DNA of 21,204 nucleotides from a virus: the IMG/VR virus record IMGVR_UViG_3300037264_000528, positions 1 through 21,204 of that record. The stretch is one strand, 5' to 3'. Shown in pieces: positions 17,224 through 21,204 of the stretch. The notes beneath the pieces were generated by a model. The model saw only the letters and a program-made list of their open reading frames with translations, ran no database searches and was not told where the DNA came from. Position 1 is the first letter of the stretch; each line of letters starts with the position of its first letter. A program made the position numbers and the translations under genes.

Positions 17224-17602
17224 TTCTTAAAGTTCCTGCTTCTTTTTGAAACAGAGCCAAAGCCTGTTCGGGGTCAATACCCCCACGTTTAAAGGTATCA
17301 TTAGGGTCTAATGGCTGGGCATTGGCCATGGCAACTCCAATCGTTTCTCCAATGGGGCGATCTTTGATGATTTCTACTTGCAGACCCGCTTGACGAAGGT
17401 TAATATGTTCCAAACGATCTATGTAATCATCATCGTCGTCGTCTTTAGCCACGGCAAATGGCGCGAAACTGGGGGTAGCAGGTTTAGGTGGGGGAGTTGG
17501 GGTGGCGGCAAGGGAAGATAAACTTGTGCCACAACCGCCACAAAATTTATCACCAACGTTTAGTTTCTTGCCGCAATGATGGCAAAATTTATTCATGCTC
17601 AT
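17213..17602 (-). CDS. Zinc-ribbon protein, possible transcription partner
   Basis: This 129-residue protein opens with a compact zinc ribbon made of two CxxC knuckles (Cys7/Cys10 and Cys21/Cys24). A Pro/Ala/Thr-rich linker (about 33-50) follows, then six consecutive Asp residues (54-59) and a helical segment rich in Leu, Ile and Glu. The C-terminal 40 residues contain a short DPEQALALFQKEAG helix. It is the first gene of the minus-strand block and overlaps the sigma-like gene by 11 bases, so the two products are probably made together. Acidic linkers and zinc ribbons are common in transcription accessory factors, so a co-activator or polymerase-binding role is a reasonable guess. A role in packaging or as a general adaptor is also open. 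A second ATG at 17596 is an alternative start, and neither has a strong ribosome-binding site. Confidence 0.7.
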   Translation of the reverse strand: MSMNKFCHHCGKKLNVGDKFCGGCGTSLSSLAATPTPPPKPATPSFAPFAVAKDDDDDDYIDRLEHINLRQAGLQVEIIKDRPIGETIGVAMANAQPLDPNDTFKRGGIDPEQALALFQKEAGTLRNDK

Positions 17603-17665
17603 ACTTAATTCTAATGGTTTTAAAGGTTTTCTAATACTTTTTCTATACTGGCGTTACTATGAGAT
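17603..17665. promoter_or_regulatory. Divergent intergenic region heading the late block
   Basis: This 63-base AT-rich gap lies between the divergent starts of the zinc-ribbon gene (minus) and glycosyltransferase gene (plus), so it must carry or adjoin promoters for both. On the minus strand two similar AT-rich elements occur, TATAGA (17647-17642) and TATTAGAAAA (17636-17627), which could be -10-type sites. On the plus strand TATACT (17644-17649) is a possible -10. No good -35 element was found for any of them, so the exact promoters cannot be fixed; a phage-specific sigma factor may use a different consensus. Confidence 0.45.
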
Positions 17666-18625
17666 ATGAATAAGTTAGCTGTGGCGCTCATGACGAAGAA
17701 CGAATCCCACGTCATAGAAAGATGCTTGGGGAGTATTCTGAGCCTAGAACCAGATTTAGTTGTCATAACGGATACAGGATCACAAGACGACACGGTTGTA
17801 AAAGCTGGACTGTTTTTACAACATAACAAAATAAAATTTCAAATCTACCAAGAACCTTTTATCGACTTTGGTTATAATCGGTCCTTACTTCTCAAATACA
17901 CTAGAAAAGCCTCAGAAGTAGAATATACTTTGATGCTCGACGCCGATGACAGTATCGAATATAGTCCTGACTATGACGCCCTTACGTTTAGAAATTCTCT
18001 CCATTTGGAAGCTTATGAAGTGAAGTATCACGACTCAATTCTTTCTTACTATCTACCCAAGTTGACTTCAAACCATAGAGACTTTAACTATTTGGGGGTT
18101 ACGCACGAATATTTAAACACCGATAACACTTCGGTAGGGCAAACTACTTTTATTACCACTTTCCAACATAATGATGGTTCTCGCCGCCTAAATAACACGA
18201 AACATACTGACGACATTCGTTTATTGGAAAGAGCCTTACAGACCGATGATGGGTTACGCTCGCGCTATCTGTTTTACTTGGCACAGGCTTATCGTGCCCG
18301 CCATGATAATGCCGCCGCCCTGCAATACTACTACGAAAGACTTCGGGCGGGTGGATGGGTTGAAGAAATCTTCTATAGTCACTATCAATTAGGGCAAATT
18401 TATCAAGAAATGGGTAATGAGTATTTTGACAATTGTGTATCTCACTATCTGACGGCTTATACAACCTGTCGCCAGCGCGTGGAATCGTTGGTGAACCTCT
18501 ATTATTACTTGTTACAACAGAATAAAAAATTATGGGCAGAGTCTATATGGGAAGTGATTAGAACCGTTAAACGCCCAAGTCAAGGATTATTTTTAGAAGA
18601 TCGAAAATATGAACTTATCCACTAA
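17666..18625 (+). CDS. Family 2 glycosyltransferase with helical repeat tail
   Basis: This 319-residue protein has a GT-A fold start: ALMTKNE (7-13) followed by a strand ending in TDTGS (Asp36), where the nucleotide-sugar binds, and the DxD-type motif LDADD (91-95) that holds the metal and diphosphate. FGYNR (68-72) is also typical of this subgroup. After about residue 200 the sequence turns into amphipathic helix pairs (YLFYLAQAYRARHDNAAALQ, then YQLGQIYQEMGN) resembling TPR repeats, which could bind a protein partner. There is no membrane segment, so it is cytoplasmic. Candidate acceptors are virion proteins, phage DNA bases or host surface precursors, and the sequence does not say which. 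It is transcribed away from the structural block and overlaps the next gene by 17 bases. Confidence 0.9.
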   Translation: MNKLAVALMTKNESHVIERCLGSILSLEPDLVVITDTGSQDDTVVKAGLFLQHNKIKFQIYQEPFIDFGYNRSLLLKYTRKASEVEYTLMLDADDSIEYSPDYDALTFRNSLHLEAYEVKYHDSILSYYLPKLTSNHRDFNYLGVTHEYLNTDNTSVGQTTFITTFQHNDGSRRLNNTKHTDDIRLLERALQTDDGLRSRYLFYLAQAYRARHDNAAALQYYYERLRAGGWVEEIFYSHYQLGQIYQEMGNEYFDNCVSHYLTAYTTCRQRVESLVNLYYYLLQQNKKLWAESIWEVIRTVKRPSQGLFLEDRKYELIH

Positions 18626-19082
18626 ACCGTTCCAACAACTTAGTATTGAAGATAAGGCGCGATTTTTTGTGCATATTCAGTCTTTACTGGTGAAGTATCA
18701 TCCCAATAGCGATTTTATTTTTCGTCAAGATAACTCTGTCAAGCGTATCGCCCAAGCCAAGGATTTATTCGTGAAGTATAAGGGGCTTTGTTATGCCGAC
18801 GAGAACATTGCGATCCTTTTTAACAAAATATTCATTTCGGACCCCACCGATGCGATTAAGGCCCTACGCGAAAACATGTTCCAGCCGCCCAATGAGAACT
18901 ATAATGGCGTGTCACTTGATTTTGTCGTGTTTCGGAGCATGAATGATTGTCTCGATTTCTGCAAGAGCCAATATGACCCACAAATCAGACACATCATCTA
19001 TAGTAAAACAGGACGACCACAGATTTATCGCGCCGAGGACTTGATTGCGCGAACGTTACACCTTCCTATTGGTGTGCCTTAA
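18609..19082 (+). CDS. Conserved-looking protein of unknown function (157 aa)
   Basis: This 157-residue protein starts inside the end of the glycosyltransferase gene (17-base overlap) with a purine-rich AGAAG site upstream, indicating coupled translation. It looks soluble, with charged helices in the N-terminal half (RFFVHIQSLLVKYHP, RIAQAKDLFVKYKG) and a mixed alpha/beta C-terminal half with two cysteines in LDFCKSQYD and NDC. No catalytic or metal motif was recognised. Its stop codon lies inside the end of the oppositely oriented phoH-like gene (17-base overlap). A link with the glycosyltransferase is inferred from the shared transcript only. Confidence 0.7.
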   Translation: MNLSTKPFQQLSIEDKARFFVHIQSLLVKYHPNSDFIFRQDNSVKRIAQAKDLFVKYKGLCYADENIAILFNKIFISDPTDAIKALRENMFQPPNENYNGVSLDFVVFRSMNDCLDFCKSQYDPQIRHIIYSKTGRPQIYRAEDLIARTLHLPIGVP

Positions 19083-19788
19083 GGTGTTTGAACTTCTTGA
19101 CTAAGAACTTTACCAATTCCGAGCGCATAATGTCTTCTTCCGTGAAAGTAAAGGTCACGACGCCGTGATCCTTACTATCCTGATCTTGAAACAACTCAAA
19201 AGCTTGAGCGAAAGCGCCCGACTTGCCGTTAATGTCACTTTGCATAGGATCAGCCAAGACAAAACACTTACTATACTTGCCCAAGCGGGTCAGGACAGTA
19301 ATTAGTTCCTTTTGGGTCATATTCTGAGCCTCGTCAATGATAACCGCCCGCGCATTCCAGTTCTGGCCGCGCACGAAATTAACAGGTTGAATATCAATGC
19401 GGTCTTCTTTCGCCAGCATATTAATGTCTGAGTATTTTAACAGTTCTTCCAGCTTATCATTGAAGGGAATGCCATAGTAGGCCATTTTATCCTTGACTTC
19501 CCCAGGCAAGTAGCCCAACTTGGAGTCAGAGCTTTCCACTGCCGAACGCAAATAAAGGATATCTGATACTCGATGATCGTTCAGTAGCTCCAAGGCGGCG
19601 TAGGAAGCAAGCAACGTTTTGGCCGTGCCTGCGGGACCATTCACAAAGATAATTGAGTTATGTTTGTCGAGGGCCAGTTCTAAAAAGGTTTTTTGGTTGG
19701 GTGTCCAATTTAAGGGACGAATCGTAAGACGGGAACTTATCTTATCGCGCTGAGGAACAACGGGCGACAGGTCTTTTTTATGTTTCAT
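19066..19788 (-). CDS. phoH: PhoH-like ATPase
   Basis: This 240-residue P-loop ATPase matches the PhoH family over its length: Walker A GPAGTAKT (51-58), the conserved LYLRSAVESSDSKLGYLPG stretch (78-96), Walker B VIIDEAQNM (149-157), and LADPMQSD (178-185) near the sensor position. PhoH-like proteins are common in phages. They are often thought to act as RNA or DNA helicases or in nucleotide stress, but their role in infection is unresolved. No RNA-binding KH domain or PIN nuclease domain is fused, so this is the short phage form. The start has no obvious ribosome-binding site; the leader from the candidate promoter would be only about 12 bases. The 3' end overlaps the convergent 157-codon gene. 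Confidence 0.95.
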   Translation of the reverse strand: MKHKKDLSPVVPQRDKISSRLTIRPLNWTPNQKTFLELALDKHNSIIFVNGPAGTAKTLLASYAALELLNDHRVSDILYLRSAVESSDSKLGYLPGEVKDKMAYYGIPFNDKLEELLKYSDINMLAKEDRIDIQPVNFVRGQNWNARAVIIDEAQNMTQKELITVLTRLGKYSKCFVLADPMQSDINGKSGAFAQAFELFQDQDSKDHGVVTFTFTEEDIMRSELVKFLVKKFKHLKAHQ

Positions 19789-19806
19789 ATTAAAGAACTA
19801 CAATCT

Positions 19807-19834
19807 ATATTACACTAAGCGCGTGTAATAACAA
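19807..19834 (-). promoter_or_regulatory. Candidate phoH promoter
   Basis: On the minus strand a TTGTTA -35-like element (19834-19829) is separated by 16 bases from a TAATAT -10-like element (19812-19807), each matching four of six consensus positions. Transcription would start near 19800, about 12 bases before the phoH ATG. The whole spacer is filled by an inverted repeat, so binding there would block polymerase. Confidence 0.4.
19808..19830. promoter_or_regulatory. Perfect 8-bp inverted repeat, probable operator
   Basis: TATTACAC (19808-19815) and its exact complement GTGTAATA (19823-19830) flank a seven-base spacer. This is the form expected of a site for a dimeric HTH repressor. It sits in the 46-base gap between divergent phoH and the small plus-strand gene and covers the candidate phoH promoter, so it could control both genes. 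No T-tract follows on either strand, so it is not a terminator. Confidence 0.6.
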
Positions 19835-20050
19835 ATGAATATGTATATCTCGGGAAATAAATCTAACATGGCTTCACGTTTACACCAACTCGGTACGGGC
19901 GCGAGCCAACTCGTTTCCTTCCGCACGGAAGGACGATCTTATTTAACGGGTACATATGATCGCTTACTCTCAGGTAAATGGGAGCGCGAGGCTCGCCAGC
20001 AACAGTTCCGCTTTAGTGGCGCGGCAGGATTGACTACTCAGCAATTCTAA
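19835..20050 (+). CDS. Small hypothetical protein (71 aa)
   Basis: The 71-residue product has a Gln/Arg/Ser-rich composition (SRLHQLGTGASQLVSFRTEG; EREARQQQFRFSG) without membrane segment, cysteines or known motif. It is net basic. It starts 46 bases from the divergent phoH start, directly beside the inverted repeat. The evidence that it is a gene is an intact reading frame in a position otherwise empty and sensible amino acid composition. Against it is the lack of a ribosome-binding site before the ATG at 19835. The alternative start at 19868 (MASRLHQ) has a GGGAA about 13 bases upstream. I do not recognise it. Confidence 0.5.
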   Translation: MNMYISGNKSNMASRLHQLGTGASQLVSFRTEGRSYLTGTYDRLLSGKWEREARQQQFRFSGAAGLTTQQF

Positions 20051-20232
20051 TATTTAAGTTTTAATATGTTTTTACTTCCCATTAAAAGGGGCCGTTCCGT
20101 TTTTTCACTTTGACATTTCCAGCGTGGTGAGGATTTGGGGTTTACTTTTGGTTTTCGTAAAAAAGGCGATAATGAACACAGCCACCTGGTCGCAAACGTG
20201 TTCGTGTGTGTCAAAATTTTTCTGAAAAGTGC
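20051..20232. other. Short non-coding gap, no clear feature
   Basis: About 180 bases between the small plus-strand gene and the GC-rich hairpin. It contains T-rich runs (for example 20099-20104) and weak short inverted repeats, but no convincing gene, tRNA, promoter or terminator for the plus-strand gene. A 79-codon minus-strand reading frame across it has an improbable composition and runs through the hairpin, so it is not called. Confidence 0.5.
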
Positions 20233-20259
20233 CCCTCCCCCGTGCCTAGCGGGGGAGGG
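20233..20259 (-). terminator. GC-rich hairpin terminator of the 163-codon gene
   Basis: A 10-bp nearly all-GC stem (20233-20242 with 20250-20259) and a seven-base loop lie 14 bases beyond the stop of the 163-codon gene. In the minus direction a short TTTT follows a few bases after the stem. The stem is very stable but the T-tract is poor, so it may act as an imperfect terminator or as an RNA 3' end stabiliser. Confidence 0.6.
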
Positions 20260-20272
20260 AGTTTGAGGTTTA

Positions 20273-20764
20273 CTATTCGCGCCCAACGGACAACACCGTT
20301 TGTGGCTTCACGTTGAACACCGTTGGTGCCTCGTCCCGTTCGCGAAATTCCGAAGCCAAACAAAGGGGGCGAACAAATGATTCGTCAACTTCGTTGCCGT
20401 CAACGAAGTAAACCGTACTGCGTACCATGTTGCGCAGAGTACCCGCCGCAAGGCGGCAGTACTCCTGCCCCTTGTGGTCAATAATCAATCCTTCACGCCC
20501 CTTGCGCCATTCGCCCCAAGGCAATGATTCAACTTCGCCACGTTCGCCCGCTTCAATGGCATTGCGCACGGTGGCAATGTTCGCGTAGTCCACACCGTAC
20601 CTCACGCCTACGCGTACCCGCTTTGACACACTCTGCGTGGTTGTTTTGAGTGTTTTGAGCGGGCGAAGCCATTCAACGTACACACTCGCGCCTCGATTAG
20701 CCACTGTACCCAAAGCGGAAAACACTTGCTCCGCGTTGCCGTTGCCGTTCAGTTCGATTCTCAT
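20273..20764 (-). CDS. Hypothetical protein from a GC-richer segment (163 aa)
   Basis: This 163-residue protein has a mixed alpha/beta pattern. The N-terminal third contains a strand VYVEWLRPLKTLKT and a Thr/Ser/Lys-rich link. The middle has RVRVGVRYGVDYANI followed by a helix with NAIEAGERGEVE and LPWGEW. The C-terminal part has strands around GLIIDHKGQEYCRL and VYFVDGNEV, then PLCLASEF. It has no signal peptide or membrane segment, and I assign no function. The coding sequence is visibly richer in G+C than the rest of the window, with many GCC, CGC and CGT codons. The start has a purine-rich AAGAAAG stretch, and tandem 10-bp repeats lie 17-46 bases upstream of the ATG. A stable hairpin follows the stop, so it is probably a separately controlled single-gene unit under the repeat-rich region upstream. 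Confidence 0.72.
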   Translation of the reverse strand: MRIELNGNGNAEQVFSALGTVANRGASVYVEWLRPLKTLKTTTQSVSKRVRVGVRYGVDYANIATVRNAIEAGERGEVESLPWGEWRKGREGLIIDHKGQEYCRLAAGTLRNMVRSTVYFVDGNEVDESFVRPLCLASEFRERDEAPTVFNVKPQTVLSVGRE

Positions 20765-20780
20765 TTTGTTTTTCTTTCTT

Positions 20781-20810
20781 GGTTTACCGTTGTTTACCGT
20801 GCTTTACTTT
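20781..20810. repeat. Three tandem 10-bp repeats before the 163-codon gene
   Basis: Units beginning at 20781, 20791 and 20801 read GGTTTACCGT, TGTTTACCGT and GCTTTACTTT. The first two share nine of ten bases; the third is degenerate. A 10-bp period places each copy on the same helix face, as in cooperative protein-binding sites. They lie just upstream of the minus-strand ATG at 20764. Confidence 0.65.
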
Positions 20811-20842
20811 CTCATGTACGCCAGGAAAGCGCAACACGAATA

Positions 20843-20865
20843 AGTACGGATAGACTATCCGTACT
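20843..20865. repeat. Perfect 11-bp palindrome with one-base centre
   Basis: The arm AGTACGGATAG (20843-20853) and its complement CTATCCGTACT (20855-20865) flank a single A. It is the most symmetrical member of the repeat family in this region, and its core GTACGGATAG recurs nearby in both orientations. There is no T-tract on either strand, so it is more likely a protein-binding site than a terminator. Confidence 0.85.
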
Positions 20866-20878
20866 AATACTTAAGTAA

Positions 20879-20929
20879 TAGGCGCACCTAACTTGTCCGT
20901 AGTAGTACGGATGCCAGGAATAGCGCCTA
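20879..20929. repeat. Nested inverted repeat (large stem-loop A)
   Basis: Outer arms TAGGCGC (20879-20885) and GCGCCTA (20923-20929) enclose inner arms TCCGTA (20896-20901) and TACGGA (20906-20911). In DNA this could extrude as a cruciform. In RNA it would form a branched leader hairpin upstream of the 163-codon gene. Nearby, GCCAGGAATAGCGC (20913-20926) has a close relative GCCAGGAAAGCGC at 20820-20832. Confidence 0.6.
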
Positions 20930-20936
20930 GCATGAT

Positions 20937-20960
20937 TCGTGCCAACACAAATCGTGCCAA
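20937..20960. repeat. Two direct copies of TCGTGCCAA
   Basis: Identical nine-base copies at 20937-20945 and 20952-20960 with a 15-base period. They lie between the two motif clusters and near the candidate minus-strand promoter, and may be part of the same control region. Confidence 0.55.
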
Positions 20961-20971
20961 GTTCAGTTTTT

Positions 20972-20999
20972 ACGATACCTTGCGGGGGCACGCTGTCAA
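20972..20999 (-). promoter_or_regulatory. Candidate promoter for the 163-codon gene
   Basis: On the minus strand a perfect consensus -35 hexamer TTGACA (20999-20994) is followed, after 16 bases, by TATCGT (20977-20972), which matches four of six -10 positions. Transcription would start near 20965 and give a leader of about 200 bases running through both palindromic elements and the tandem 10-bp repeats before the ATG at 20764. Confidence 0.4.
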
Positions 21000-21027
21000 G
21001 TATACTAAAAAACGCATAGCACGTCCC

Positions 21028-21096
21028 ATGCCAAGTCCTATCCGTACTAATACGTATGCGTAGTTGTACGGATACGCTATCCGTACTCTTTGGCAT
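21028..21096. repeat. Nested inverted repeat (element B) around three motif copies
   Basis: Outer arms ATGCCAA (21028-21034) and TTGGCAT (21090-21096) bracket three iteron-like motif copies: two in one orientation at 21038 and 21077, and one inverted at 21066. It mirrors the architecture of the nested repeat at 20843-20929, suggesting two related composite sites. Confidence 0.55.
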
Positions 21097-21111
21097 AGAC
21101 AAGTCACCATG

Positions 21112-21136
21112 TTTCATGTAGTCTTAAAACATGAAA
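21112..21136. repeat. 8-bp inverted repeat over the right-edge start codon
   Basis: TTTCATGT (21112-21119) and ACATGAAA (21129-21136) flank a nine-base spacer. The right arm includes the ATG at 21131 of the possible plus-strand gene. It could be an operator or an RNA hairpin that masks the start. Confidence 0.5.
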
Positions 21137-21204
21137 ATGAATCGTGATTGGAATCGAAAGGAAGAAAATTTGGCTCTAGCCATTGTGTTTTTTATGGCTG
21201 GTCT
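21131..21204 (+). CDS. Possible partial gene running off the right edge
   Basis: From the ATG at 21131 the frame is open to the window end (24 full codons). It begins with charged residues (MKMNRDWNRKEEN) and passes into a hydrophobic stretch (LALAIVFFMAG) that may start a membrane helix. There is no ribosome-binding site, and the start lies inside an inverted repeat; the ATG at 21137 is an alternative. Too short to assign, and the call depends on sequence beyond the window. Confidence 0.3.
   Translation, partial: MKMNRDWNRKEENLALAIVFFMAG

Larger units (their letters stand above)
20843..21087. repeat. Iteron-like cluster of CTATCCGTAC/GTACGGATAG motifs
   Basis: Motif copies occur at 20844-20853 (GTACGGATAG), 20855-20864 (CTATCCGTAC), 20905-20912 (GTACGGAT), 21038-21047 (CTATCCGTAC), 21066-21074 (GTACGGATA) and 21077-21086 (CTATCCGTAC), with a partial TCCGTA at 20896-20901. 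The 16-base string CTATCCGTACTAATAC is exact at 20855-20870 and 21038-21053. Clusters of short repeats in both orientations within non-coding phage DNA are typical of replication origins (iterons) or of multi-site operators. The 366-base stretch between the 163-codon gene and the right-edge ATG contains no convincing gene. Confidence 0.8.

Noticed and set aside
20047-20286. 79-codon minus-strand reading frame
   Set aside because: It runs through the GC-rich hairpin, overlaps the end of two better genes and has a low-quality Pro/Lys/Ser-rich composition.
20812-21117. 101-codon minus-strand reading frame across the repeat region
   Set aside because: Its internal similarity (DSVSV / DSLSV segments) comes from the DNA repeats, it has no ribosome-binding site, and the palindromes explain the sequence better.
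20051-21130. tRNA or CRISPR array in the right-end non-coding DNA
   Set aside because: No cloverleaf or GTTCGAATCC-type T-arm was found, and the repeats are short, irregularly spaced and in both orientations, unlike CRISPR repeats.

Overview
The window reads as part of a double-stranded DNA tailed bacteriophage (Caudoviricetes) genome with roughly 40-45% GC. Genes are tightly packed with short gaps and overlapping starts and stops. Large terminase, portal, prohead protease/scaffold and HK97-type capsid genes are all recognisable. No host genes, rRNA, tRNA, CRISPR or insertion sequence was seen, and the host cannot be named from the sequence.

Layout. Positions 78-17602 form one long minus-strand block. 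In its direction of transcription it runs: a zinc-ribbon protein; a sigma-factor-like protein with a cysteine cluster; a large two-HTH protein (small-terminase candidate); a C2H2 zinc-finger/ERCC4-type nuclease; the large terminase; a collagen-like fibre; the portal; a small repeat protein; two related large virion proteins; a prohead protease fused to a scaffold-like domain; a candidate decoration protein; and the major capsid protein. A strong intrinsic terminator (30-57) follows the capsid gene. This is a head-assembly, packaging and late-transcription module. It is unusual in having about 7.7 kb of fibre- or surface-like genes between the terminase, portal and protease genes, and a structure-selective-type nuclease beside the terminase.

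To the right, a short divergent gap (17603-17665) separates this block from two overlapping plus-strand genes: a family 2 glycosyltransferase with a helical C-terminal repeat region, and a 157-residue unknown. They converge on, and overlap at the 3' end, a minus-strand PhoH-like ATPase. The phoH start faces a small plus-strand gene across a 46-base gap holding a perfect 8-bp inverted repeat over a candidate promoter.

The right end (20051-21204) differs in character. A GC-richer minus-strand gene of 163 codons ends at a GC-rich hairpin. Upstream of it lie tandem 10-bp repeats and about 370 non-coding bases with repeated copies of CTATCCGTAC in both orientations, including a perfect 11-bp palindrome, a 16-bp exact direct repeat and two larger nested inverted repeats. 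This looks like a control region, either an operator array or a replication origin. A possible plus-strand gene runs off the right edge.

Working together, the sigma-like and zinc-ribbon proteins could direct late transcription of the block they head. The protease/scaffold, capsid, decoration and portal proteins would build the procapsid, and the terminase, possibly helped by the ERCC4-type nuclease, would fill it. The roles of the fibre proteins, glycosyltransferase and repeat region are inferences.
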